Source of the DNA: Dactylorhiza incarnata
Taxonomy: Eukaryota > Streptophyta > Magnoliopsida > Asparagales > Orchidaceae
Reading direction: 5' to 3'
DNA length: 64,000 bases
Assembly (NCBI GenBank): GCA_033032865.1
Contig: JAWHQI010000327.1
Location: 1,512,501 to 1,576,500, forward strand
In this document: in pieces, positions 44,413 through 54,038 of the stretch
How the letters are laid out: each line of letters opens with the position of its first letter
Numbering within the stretch: position 1 is the first letter of the stretch
Notes under the pieces: generated by a model
What the model was told of the DNA's origin: nothing
The model's database searches: none
The model's input: only the letters and a program-made list of their open reading frames with translations
Translations under genes and position numbers: made by a program

Positions 44413-44612
44413 CTGTCTGAACCGCTGAGACGAGCTTACTGTCTCAGCGGAACCGCTGAGATGAGGCCAGGATCCGCTGAGAAGTAGTCTACCTCAGCTG
44501 AGCTGCAGATAGACAAAATCCGCTGAAAAGAGAAACTGTCTCAGCGGATCTGTTGAGACGAAGACAGCTCAACCGCTGAGACAGAAGGCTGTCTCAGCCC
44601 AACCGCTGAGAA
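44413..44612 (+). repeat. U3 word array CCGCTGAGAC and its reverse, about 21-bp spacing
   Basis: CCGCTGAG or CTCAGCGG near 44422, 44443, 44453, 44474, 44494, 44520, 44540, 44573, 44593 and 44603. Steps of 20-22 bp dominate within each orientation series. Confidence 0.88.
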
Positions 44613-45066
44613 AGGTTCAAATCTGAACAAGACACTGGCGGGATTCACTTTTGGCGCAAACAGCTGTAAAGCTAGATAAAGTATGTTACCCATCTCCTTG
44701 CTGTGTCAGGGGCCTCCTTAGAGCCGTTGAAGATGAAAGGAGTATACAAGAACATGATAGGGCATTTCAGAAAGTTTTTTTTGGGGTACTAAGTGCTAAA
44801 AAGTAGAAAACCATCTACTATTCCATTGACGGCTTCCAAGAGTTATCTCCTTCTGCTTCCAGACCCAACAAGAAGATACAAGGAGAGAAGATAACTCTTC
44901 TATTCAGAAGAGCAAGGCGATCCTCTCTCATCCACTGAAGTGAAGGATCAGATAGGAGCAAGGTCTCAAGATTTCATTAAGCTCTGCTTCAAGGTTGCAC
45001 CATCTGTGCATAAACAACAGAAGACAAACATTGATGTCAACTGCTGTAAGCTATACTTATAAGCTT

Positions 45067-45340
45067 TTGTAGGAACTGCATTATTCTGAGCTTGTAGGGC
45101 ACTGTGCCTGAGATTGTAGGGCTGTTGAGCCTAAGGTTTGTAAGGCTGTTGAGCCTGAGCAGTAGGGCATCTTGCCTGAGAAGTGGTAATTCTTGATAGG
45201 CCCGAGGTAGGAGGTCTAGGGGATCTCTGAGCTGTAGGAGTGGGAGCACTCTGAGTGGTAGGGTTGGTTGGCCTGAGTTAGGGCTTGGAGCAAGCCTGAG
45301 AGATCCTGAGGGATCTGTGTTGTAAGCTCTTGGAGCTGAG
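45067..45340 (+). repeat. R/U5 hairpin array with constant linker TGAG-TTGTAG
   Basis: About eleven units. Stems include GGCA/TGCC (twice), GGCT/AGCC (twice), GAGGTC/GATCTC, GAGTG/CACTC, GGCTTG/CAAGCC, AGATCC/GGATCT and AGCTC/GAGCT. The linker after each stem is TGAG or GAG and before it (T)TGTAG or GTAG. Arms covary. Confidence 0.88.
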
Positions 45341-45577
45341 ATTGGATGAGTAGGCCTTATCTAACACACTGTTAGAAAGGTGTAGAGGGAAAGTGGACTA
45401 CCCATAAATACACTGTCTTGGGGAACCACTATAAACAACTGCGTGCTTTCTGAGTTTGCTTGTTATTTTGTTTACTACTAATTTACTGGTAACAACAATT
45501 AAGTAAGAACCAAAGAGACCTACCTATTCATGACCCCCCTCTAGGTAAATTAGACTACTAACCTATAAACTATCAAG

Positions 45578-45589
45578 TGGTATCAGAGG
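45578..45589 (+). promoter_or_regulatory. Primer-binding site of outer SIRE element
   Basis: TGGTATCAGAGG, two bases after the LTR end. Confidence 0.92.
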
Positions 45590-45656
45590 TAGGTTGATCA
45601 AAAAGGATTTGATAGTCTGACCAGATCCTACATAGGTGTAGTCAAATCTGAATCCA

Positions 45657-46625
45657 ATGACTACCAATAGAGTTCAGAAGGATATGGGGTCAATGAAGCG
45701 GCCAATATGCAAAAAGGAAACATTTGACATTTGGAAGCAAAGGGTTAGGCTTTTCATGGAAGCATCAGACCCTAGGATTTATATCACTGTCCAGGAGGGT
45801 CCCTTTCTTATCACAAAGCCCTCCACCATTGATCCTACTAGGCAGGTAGGTAAGTTATACATTGAAATGACAAGGGATGAGATTGCATTGACAATAATGG
45901 ACAAAATAGCTCAAAATATAATAGTCAATGCAATTGATGATTCCACCTTCCAAAACTTGGTTCACTATGAAACAGCCAAGGATATGTGAGATACACTGAT
46001 TGTGTATATGGAAGGTACTGAAGAAGTGAGGGATGATAGGAAATCCCTCCTTAATTAGGAGTATAAAGCCTTTATGCAACAAAGCCTGGAATGCATAGCT
46101 AACTGCTATGAGAGGTTCTTCAGAATAGTGAATGAGCTGATCGAGGACCTATGAAAGGGTCTTCACTCATTATGAGCTAAATGATGAATTCCTAAGATCT
46201 CTAACCAGAGATTGGGATACCAAGATTTGTGCCATAAGAGAGGTGGAAAAGCTGGGTGAGACTCATCCCCACACTTTGTTTGGAAAGCTGCTCTCCTATG
46301 AAATGCAACTATCTGCCAGGAAGGAGGAGGGCACTTCCTCCAGGCCTCATGCAAGGGAAAAGACTGTGGACCTCAAGGCTGAGGGCTCCAAGAAGAGCAA
46401 GGCAAGGAGGCCTACACCTCCAAGGAAGGCTGTTGGTTCAAAAACTTCAGAGCCCAGCTCATCTGATAGCAGCTCTTCTGATGAGGAGTTTGCTGCCTTC
46501 TCAAGGAAGTTCAAGAAGATGAGGAGGAGGAAGCAGTGGAAGAACAAGCCTTCCTCCTCCTCACATCCCAGGAAGGATCTCAACAGATCAGACAAACATC
46601 ACCCCAAAGGGGACAAGAATGATTC
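45657..46625 (+). pseudogene. Gag of outer SIRE element, 5' part
   Basis: The ATG at 45657 opens a SIRE-type gag (FDIWKQRVRLFMEASDPR). In-frame stops follow after KDM near 45987, in the UBN2 region near 46055, and again near 46150. A frame change then leads to 46243-46625, the part with LLSYEMQL, a Lys/Ser-rich tail and EEFAAFSRKFKKM. The nested element begins after GATTC at 46621-46625. The gag resumes at 54039. Confidence 0.85.
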
Positions 46626-46884
46626 TGAAAGTGCACAGTTAACCTCACTAGAATTCTCTAGAGGGGGGTGAATAGAGATTTAAAAATACTTTGTGCAATT
46701 ATATATATATATATATATATATATGTGTAATAATCACAGAATTAAGCTTCCCACACACCAACAAGAATTAAGCAAGTAAAGAAGGAAAATAGCAAGAAGA
46801 AAATCACAGCACAACACAAAGAAATATAGTGGTTCCCCAAACTTTGGGTAGTCCACTCTTCTACCCCCTTGGTAGGAATTCACT

Positions 46885-46985
46885 ATCTTGCACTGAGTCT
46901 TTTGATAAGGAGACTCTTAGAACCAGCCTGAGTCTTTTGATAAGGAGACTCTTAGAACCAGTACAACTGAATTTTTTGAAAAGAG
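46885..46985 (-). repeat. Duplicated hairpin unit in R/U5 of nested SIRE LTR
   Basis: Two copies of GAGTC-loop-GACTC joined by GGTTCTAA on the minus strand, and a third relaxed unit. The same lies at about 52985-53085 in the other LTR. Confidence 0.75.
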
Positions 46986-47619
46986 ATTCTAAAAACTCTT
47001 TTACACAATTGAAGTTGAAATAAGAATGAGAAGAAGAATTAGAAGAAACAATTAAAACAAGAAAGAATCTTCTTCCTAGCAAGAAGATTAGAAGCACAAG
47101 AATAGTGAATGTAATCTCTCTTCTATAGTGAGAAGGAGATTGTAAGTTTTTCTCTCTTTTGTGAGAGCTTTCAGAATTTGCAGCAGAATGGCTTCAGAAG
47201 GAGGCGAAGATGAAGGCTTTTTCTTTGCTGCAACACACTATCTCTTTTCTCAGCTTTCTCACTCTTCACTTGGGAGTTCTTCCTCTTTTTCAAATGTATA
47301 TTGTGGATCACTAGTTTTTATTCTCTGTCGACTTCCTCTTTATTTATAGCTCTATTTAAAAAGATATTGCTAAAGGAGAATAATCAATTAGCAGACAGAG
47401 AATTAGAAAGAGATAAAAGTTTCCATAATCAATATTTCTGTAGAAGGAATGAGATCTTTTTTATTTCAAATAATATCCATAATAAACTTAATCAAATTAG
47501 TCAAGAATCAAATAGAAGGAAAGACTGATTCAGAACGGCTATAAAAGAATAATATCATTCCATAAAAATCAGATTTACAGAAAGAAGGAAAGAGATCTGG
47601 CGTGTTTTTGAATTTCTTA

Positions 47620-47862
47620 TAGAAATCGACGTGCGTCGATTACTATTCGACGTGAACGTCGGTTTCTTCCTGGCTGAACGTCGAGAGGAGAATAAGGAAG
47701 GTGCGTCGACTAAGGTAGGTCGACTTTATTAAATGCGTCGACTAGAAGTCAGAGGTACGTCGACAAAGATTGCATCGAATTCTTCTTAGAGTTACTTCGA
47801 CTCATTCTGAGAGAAACGTCGACTATATTTCGACGTTGCGTCGAATATTATTCGACGCATAT
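47620..47862 (-). repeat. U3 word array CGTCGA / TCGACG, about 22-bp spacing
   Basis: CGTCGA-like words near 47634, 47657, 47679, 47704, 47736, 47758, 47795, 47817 and 47838, often with an inverted TTCGACG about 12 bp on. Mirrored at about 53718-53960 in the 5' LTR. Confidence 0.88.
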
Positions 47863-47940
47863 TTACTTAGCCTAATTTTTCATTCTTAGAATTTATATTC
47901 TACTCAATTCTAGGGGTTAAGATAAATCATTTCCCCAACA

Positions 47941-47954
47941 ATCTCCCCCTATTT
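47941..47954 (-). promoter_or_regulatory. Polypurine tract of nested SIRE element
   Basis: The minus strand reads AAATAGGGGGAGAT directly before the LTR start TGTTGGGG. Confidence 0.85.
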
Positions 47955-48131
47955 GTCTTAACCCTATTTAGAGAGAAATTATATCAGCTTTTAATCAACA
48001 CAACAAAGCATTTATGTAGAGAAGAAATATGCTAAGTAATCAGAAGAAGGGAGAAATCATATAAACAGACTTCATTAATAAGTATTTAAGCATAGAAAAA
48101 AATATAGAGTGTATCAATATTGTTCAACACA

Positions 48132-49862
48132 TCATTCAGGAGGGGTAGGAGGAGTTTTTCTTTTCCTAGTGAATACTACTGTTTTTGGAGAGGTGGGTTG
48201 CTCCTTCTCAGTAGCAGGTAGTTCACTCAGCTCCCCCTGAGTCACAGCAGGTTGCTCCCCCTGGGATGGAACTTCCTTTAAGCCTTCTACTTCTTCTTCT
48301 TCAGTTTCTTTTTCATATCCAGTTTAAGGTATAACAGCATCTGGCTCCCCCTGAGCTTCAACTTCCTCTTCAACTTCATTCTCTACTCTACTTGCCTCCC
48401 TTTGCAATAGATCCATTTGTTGTGCAGCTTCTCTTGCTATAATCAGTACATCTGATATCTGCTCTTCAGTATGTAGCTCTGGTACTACTTCACTCCCAAT
48501 GGTCTTGAGTAGATCTAAACTGTCAGATTTTGAAGAATGAGGGGTTTTGTGAGAGGGAGTTTTGTGGCTGGAGAGCTGCTCTTCATCTAACTTCTCCCCC
48601 TTCTTGACCTTCTTAGCCAAGGAGGTTAAGAAAGACTTGGTGACCCTAGATGAAGAGATAGAGGATTTCAGGCTTTGCACAGAGGCATTGACCCCATCTA
48701 TTTGGGTTTGCATGTGCATGATGGAGGAGTGAATCTGAGAGCAGTGTCCATCCAGCATGTCTGAAATTTTTGGGCTGCTGACTGGATACATTGGGTGAGG
48801 AGGTTGTCAGTGGATGGAGATGGTTCATGTTGTGTTGGGGGAGGAGGAGTCAATGGAGGAGGAGGTGTATGTGATGAAGGTGGAGAGGGGACTATATCAT
48901 TTTGATGAAGTGTATTTGATGGAGGAGGTGGAGGAATAGAGGAGGGTTGAGCAGGTGATTGAGTTGGTATTTGTGAAGGTGTGGATGATGGTGGTACAGA
49001 AGAGATGTCTGTATGAGGAGGAGGAGGAGGAGGAGGTGAAGATGGATGAGCAGGAGAGTTAGGAGGAGATGGAGTCCTTTCAGAAATGGCACCGGGATTG
49101 GGGATTTGCCTGGTCCATTTTGAGAAGAGAGCAATGGACATCCTTTTGCCAGGTGGGATGGGAATTCCTTTTGACCTGCATAGGTCAGGGAAGGAGTGGA
49201 AGAGGACTTGACTCATAATCCTTATGTAGGCATTCTCTTTGTGAGAATATTTGTAGCCTATCATTTTGAGTAAGCAGCTGCCCCAGTCTACTTTCTTCTT
49301 CAGCACAAGGGCCCCCATGAGATTCAGTTGCTGCCTGGGCACTGCATCATGGGCAGAGATCTTACATAATAGTACTTTTCCTACTATGTCTGCCAGTAGC
49401 CTATACTCATCAGAAAAATCTATTTTCTTCAGATGGATTAGTCTATCTTTTGAGAACTTCATTGTGATTAGTAAATTCTTGATTTCATCAGGGGTGAGTT
49501 CCACAGGTTCATCACCTGATAAGGGAATGGTAAAGGAGATTTATTTAGTTACTCTTTTAGAAAATAACTTGCTTTCCCTATTTGATTTAAACAAGGATAA
49601 TATTGGAATGTACCTGATGAAAGATCAAAGGTGTTCCTAATGTGTTCAGCAGAGATTGAGACATGTGTCTCATATATTGTTCCAGTGATTTCTCCTTGTT
49701 CAGATATCTGAACATGAGCCATTAGCTCTGTGAGTTCTGTCTCCAGGAGCTTGCATCTTGTGGAGATGAGCTTATCTAGGCCAGCTCCAGTGTATAATTT
49801 TCGGCGGCGGCCGGGAAGGATTTGAGGTCAATATCGAAACCAGAGTTTATCTTGGGAGCCAT
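48132..49862 (-). pseudogene. Accessory gene of nested SIRE element, intron-bearing, lightly broken
   Basis: An ATG at 49862 opens MAPKINSGFDIDLKSFP. After a one-base shift the frame reads GLDKLISTRCKLLETELTEL to FDLSS, where a GT donor lies at 49613. After a 98-bp intron it continues GDEPVELTPDEIKNLL, then VDWGSCLLKMIGYKYSHKEN and SFPDLCRSKGIPIP. A long Pro/Ser tract follows, then after a second frameshift near 48790 a helical part (ISDMLDGHCSQIHSSIMHMQ) and an acidic, Gln/Pro-rich tail, with a TAA at 48324-48326. It lies between gag and the 3' LTR, where SIRE1-type elements carry an envelope-like ORF. No clear membrane segment or signal peptide is visible, so an envelope role is not supported. 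Function unknown. Confidence 0.6.
49516..49613 (-). other. Inferred intron of accessory gene
   Basis: 98 bp, GTACATTCC donor, AT-rich body, CCCTTATCAG acceptor. Joining the sides restores one frame across the junction. Confidence 0.6.
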
Positions 49863-50305
49863 TTTAGGTCAGTGAGAGAGAGAGATAGCTGGACTGAGAG
49901 GTAAGAAGGATGAAAGATGCAGAGTACGAGAGGATTTCTAACTGAAGAGTTTATTTAAGTCATGTGAAACGTCGAAACGAGACACAATTTGAGGTTTATT
50001 CGGTACTACAGTAGATGTGATCGAAAAATATTTTAATATTGCCGCTCTTTTTCATGAAGTCGACGTTACGTCGAGTGGAATTCGACGTAAGCGTTGATAC
50101 AGTCTGAGTTAAGATGTTAGGGTTTCCTATCGACGTATGCGAAGTCGATGCATGCGTCGATTTTATTTATAATGATTGGTTATCGACGGTGCATCGATTA
50201 ATAAGTCTACGTGACTTTCGTCTTGCCTGAAACTTCTTGGTTTCTCTTGAGAGATTATTTCTTCCTGCTCCTAATGTTTTCTAAGTCAGTATTGGACTAT
50301 TTTTT
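49863..50305 (-). other. Spacer between gag and accessory gene with word copies
   Basis: No reading frame. From about 49970 to 50215 it carries GTCGA/TCGAC words such as TACGTCGAG, TTCGACGTA, ATCGACGTA, GCGTCGATT and ATCGACGG, the same word as the element's U3. Confidence 0.7.
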
Positions 50306-52630
50306 TTATAAATAGTTAGATTGATTGTGCCAACATTGTTTGGCAATGTGGCCAATTTTATTGCAGATATAACATCTGACTATCTTTAGATTATGGGAAT
50401 TTGAGTTTAGAGAGGGATATTGGTGTTGATTAGGATAGAAATTTTGATTAGGATAGAAATTTTGGTTAGGATAGAAATTTTTATTAGGATAGAAATTATG
50501 ATCAGGATGAATGGGTCCTGAATGGGGGTTAAGATGGAAAGTTTTTGGAGAATAGACATGTCCTGTAATTATGTTGCTCTGAGTTTTTATGCGTCGATAT
50601 CTATTCGACGTATGTTGATAGTTGCGTCGATTTATATTCGGCGCTTTCTCCTGATTGTGTTGATCTAAAATCATCGCATGTAAGAAGTTGCGTCGATTGG
50701 AAGTCGACGTACTTTTATTCAAGCGTCGAGTTGAGGTCGAAGAATCTGAGAGATTGCGTTGAGTAGAATTCGACGCACTATCATTTATGCGTCGATATGA
50801 AGTCGACGCAATTGTGTTTTCACAAATTTTATTTTTCCCCTTTTCTGATTTTATTTCTTTATGAGTTGTTTCTTTTGGCTTAGTTGCCTTCTTAGAAGTA
50901 GTTTGAGAGTCTTCATCTGTATAGTATGATGTTTCATCAAAATGGTTTATCTCATTGAGGGAGTCTTCTTCCTTATTTTGTGAGTCTTCTTCTTGGTTTA
51001 TTGATTTAGTGGGTTTAGTGAATTTAACAGGGCTCATCCAAGCAGGTTTGTTGGATGGAATTAGACTAGCTGAGGGATCAGCTCCTAGACCAAGATTTTT
51101 ATGTCTTCTTGTTTGTTTTTCTGTGATTTCTGTAAGTGTTTGGCTTCTCATTTTTATTGATTCTTCAAAAGCTTTTGCTTGGGATACCTTATTCTTAAGG
51201 AGCTGGTTTTCTATTTTAGCCCTCTCTATTTCTTTTTCTCTGAGGTTAGCCCTTAACTCATAATTTTTAGAACAAGTATCCTCTATATTTCTCTGGTTTT
51301 TAATGACATTAATTTGTTCTTTTAGATTCTTAATTTCTTGTTTAGCTTTTAGTTGATCTAAACATAATCCTTTAAAATCATTTTTGAAATCATCACACAG
51401 AAAATTTATGTCATCAAAAATGCTTACCTCATCCTTATCCTCAGATTCCTCTATGAGAATAAGGCTATTTTCTTTATCATCTTCAGAAGAGATGCTTCCT
51501 TCTAATTCTGTCTCACTCCATGATTTAGCACCATGTTCTTCCTTTGAGCTTTCAAGAGCCATTAAGCATAGGTCTTCTTGCTTAGACTCTTCATTGTCAC
51601 TTTTGGATGAGGTGCTGTCCTCAGAATCTGTTTCACTCCATGCTTCTGCAATGAAGCCTCTTTCTTTCTTCTTCCCTTTTTTCTTGAGATCTTTCTTTTT
51701 CAGATCTTTCTTTTTCTCAATATTTTCTGGATATTCTGGAGCAATATGTCCAGTTTTCCTGCAGGAATAATAAATGATTTCTTTAGTGGGAGTTTTATCA
51801 TACCTTGGTTTTGATTCCCTCCTTCTAGACCCATCTGTCCTGACCCATTTCTTGAATCTTCTGGCCAGGAGGCTGAATAATTCTTCTTCAGTGACAGGGG
51901 TCTCTTCTTCTGTTGTTTTCAAAGCAATGATTCTATCTTTTGAGGAGGTTGGAGTGCTTCCTCTTCTTTCCTTCTCTTCTCTGGTTTTCAACAGTTGCTC
52001 AGAGGATTTGAGTTTTCCTAAGAGGGCATCTGTTGAGATTTCCTTTTGTCCTCTTGTATCTCTTATTGCCCATATTCTTGAGTCCCATGAACTTGGGAGA
52101 CTCATTAATAGTTTGTCATTGATCTCTGTGAGAGAGATCTCTCTATCCAGGCTCCTTAATTGATTGATGACCAGACTGAATCTGTCATACATCTCAGATA
52201 TGCTTTTTTCATGCTTCTTTTGAAAGTTCTCATATTGGGAGATCAATAGAGCCTTTCTATCTTTCCTTTCATCAGCACTTCCTTCTACCATCTTGGTAAG
52301 AGCCTCCCAGATTTCTTTGGTTGATTCACAGTCAACAACCTTTTGAAAGATTTCATCTGAGAGGGTTGAGACAAGAATGTTCACAGCTTTTGCATCACAT
52401 GTTCCTGCCTTCTTCTCTTCAACTGTCCACTCAGCCCTTGGGACAAGTGTTTGAGTCACTTCACCACTTGAGTCTCTTCTATAAGGCTTGGGAGGACCTG
52501 TCAAAATAACATTAAACAATTCTTCATCAATAGAATTCATATAGATCATAATTCTTGTTTTCCAAATTGCAAACTTTTCAAGATTGCACATTGGTGGTCT
52601 GGTGGAAGCATAATCTTTGATTTGTGCCAT
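50306..52630 (-). CDS. Gag of nested SIRE element, uninterrupted (774 residues)
   Basis: The ATG at 52630 opens a SIRE-type gag: MAQIKDYASTRPPMC, FAIWKTRIMIYM, then the UBN2 domain (EIWEALTKMVEG, KHEKSISEMYDRFSLVINQL, LLMSLPSSWDSRIWAI; about residues 20-230). A first knuckle (about 290-305) reads YYSCRKTGHIAPEY, with two Cys replaced by Tyr. Then come a Lys-rich stretch, an acidic Ser/Glu region, a coiled coil (about 420-490), an Arg/Ser/Asn repeat region encoded by the CGTCGA word array, four FYPNxN repeats, and at the C-terminus a second, intact knuckle CYICNKIGHIAKQC. It stops there with no protease. It is the only long intact coding frame in the right half of the window. Confidence 0.92.
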   Translation of the reverse strand: MAQIKDYASTRPPMCNLEKFAIWKTRIMIYMNSIDEELFNVILTGPPKPYRRDSSGEVTQTLVPRAEWTVEEKKAGTCDAKAVNILVSTLSDEIFQKVVDCESTKEIWEALTKMVEGSADERKDRKALLISQYENFQKKHEKSISEMYDRFSLVINQLRSLDREISLTEINDKLLMSLPSSWDSRIWAIRDTRGQKEISTDALLGKLKSSEQLLKTREEKERRGSTPTSSKDRIIALKTTEEETPVTEEELFSLLARRFKKWVRTDGSRRRESKPRYDKTPTKEIIYYSCRKTGHIAPEYPENIEKKKDLKKKDLKKKGKKKERGFIAEAWSETDSEDSTSSKSDNEESKQEDLCLMALESSKEEHGAKSWSETELEGSISSEDDKENSLILIEESEDKDEVSIFDDINFLCDDFKNDFKGLCLDQLKAKQEIKNLKEQINVIKNQRNIEDTCSKNYELRANLREKEIERAKIENQLLKNKVSQAKAFEESIKMRSQTLTEITEKQTRRHKNLGLGADPSASLIPSNKPAWMSPVKFTKPTKSINQEEDSQNKEEDSLNEINHFDETSYYTDEDSQTTSKKATKPKETTHKEIKSEKGKNKICENTIASTSYRRINDSASNSTQRNLSDSSTSTRRLNKSTSTSNRRNFLHAMILDQHNQEKAPNINRRNYQHTSNRYRRIKTQSNIITGHVYSPKTFHLNPHSGPIHPDHNFYPNKNFYPNQNFYPNQNFYPNQHQYPSLNSNSHNLKIVRCYICNKIGHIAKQCWHNQSNYL

Positions 52631-52712
52631 GTGAAAAATAATTTTTAGAAATATATATATATAAGAGGTAGGATCTTTTTGATCAAGGAGTTAACCTTTT
52701 TAGATCAACCTC

Positions 52713-52724
52713 CCTCTGATACCA
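52713..52724 (-). promoter_or_regulatory. Primer-binding site of nested SIRE element
   Basis: The minus strand reads TGGTATCAGAGG, two bases from the LTR. Confidence 0.92.
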
Positions 52725-52726
52725 AT

Positions 52727-54038
52727 TGAAAGTGCACAGTTAACCTCACTAGAATTCTCTAGAGGGGGGGGGGGGGGGGGGGTGAATAGAGATTTAAAAA
52801 TACTTTATGCAATTATATATATGTGTAATAATCACAGAATTAAGCTTCCCACACACCAACAAGAATTAAGTAAGTAAAGAAGGAAAATAGCAAGAAGAAA
52901 ATCACAGCACAACACAAAGAAATATAGTGGTTCCCCAAACTTTGGGTAGTCCACTCTTCTACCCCCTTGGTAGGAATTCACTATCTTGCACTGAGTCTTT
53001 TGATAAGGAGACTCTTAGAACCAGCCTGAGTCTTTTGATAAGGAGACTCTTAGAACCAGTACGACTGAATTTTTTGAAGAGAGATTCTAAAAACTCTTTT
53101 ACACAATTGAAGTTGAAATAAGAATGAGAAGAAGAATTAGAAGAAACAATTAAAACAAGAAAGAATCTTCTTCCTAGCAAGAAGATTAGAAGCACAAGAA
53201 TAGTGAATGTAATCTCTCTTCTATAGTGAGAAGGAGATTGTAAGCTTTTCTCTCTTTTGTGAGAGCTTTCAGAATTTGCAGCAGAATGGCTTCAGAAGGA
53301 GGAGAAGATGAAGGCTTTTTCTTTGCTGCATCACACTATCTCTTTTCTCAGCTTTCTCACTCTTCACTTGGGAGCTCTTCCTCTTTTTCAAATGTATATT
53401 GTGGATCACTAGTTTTTATTCTCTATCGACCTCCTCTTTATTTATAGCTCTGTTCAAAAAGATATTGCTAAAAGAGAATAATCAATTAGCAGACAGAGAA
53501 TTAGAAAGAGATAAAAGTTTCCATAATCAATATTTCTGTAGAAGGAAAGAGATCTTTTTTATTTCAAATAATATCCATAATAAACTTAATCAAATTAGCC
53601 AAGAATCAAATAGAAGGAAAGACTGATTCAGAACGGCTATAAAAGAATAATATCATTCCATAAAAATCAGATCTACAGAAAGAAGGAAAGAGATCTGGCG
53701 TGTTTTTGAATTTCTTATAGAAATCGACGTACGTCGATTACTATTCGACGTGAACGTCGATTTCTTCCCGGCTGAACGTCGAGAGGAGAATAAGGAAGGT
53801 GCGTCGACTAAGGTACATCGACTTTATTAAATGCGTCGACTAGAAGTCAGAGGTACGTCGACAAAGATTGCGTCGAATTCTTCTTAGAGTTACTTCGACT
53901 CATTCTGAGAGAAACGTCGACTATATTTCGACGTTGCGTCGAATATTATTCGACGCATATTTACTTAGCCTAATTTTTCATTCTTAGAATTTATATTCTA
54001 CTCAATTCTAGGGGTTAAGATAAATCATTTCCCCAACA
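52727..54038 (-). mobile_element. 5' LTR of nested SIRE-type element
   Basis: 1312 bp, TGAAAGTGCACAG to TTCCCCAACA on the plus strand, followed by GATTC (54039-54043), a perfect duplication of 46621-46625. The conserved G tract is 19 G here (52764-52782) against 6 in the 3' LTR. TATA box, hairpin unit and U3 array as in the other LTR. Confidence 0.95.

Larger units (their letters stand above)
44265..45575 (+). mobile_element. 5' LTR of outer SIRE-type Copia element
   Basis: TGTTGGGAATATTGCCC to AACTATCA, 1311 bp, followed by AG and the primer site. It holds a U3 word array (44413-44612), the R/U5 hairpin array (45067-45340) and near its end the SIRE-type motif GACCCCCCTCTAGGTAAA. Left flank ATATG; the 3' LTR is not in the window. 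Confidence 0.9.
46626..47940 (-). mobile_element. 3' LTR of nested SIRE-type element
   Basis: On the plus strand TGAAAGTGCACAG to TTCCCCAACA, 1315 bp. It differs from the 5' LTR at roughly twenty substitutions by eye plus the length of a TA repeat and a G run, suggesting a recent insertion. TATA box about 47342-47352 on the minus strand (CTATAAATA). Left duplication GATTC. Confidence 0.93.

Noticed and set aside
48698..49504. Calling the accessory gene an envelope protein
   Set aside because: Position fits SIRE1-type elements, but I see no signal peptide, no convincing membrane segment and no known envelope motif. Kept as accessory gene of unknown function.
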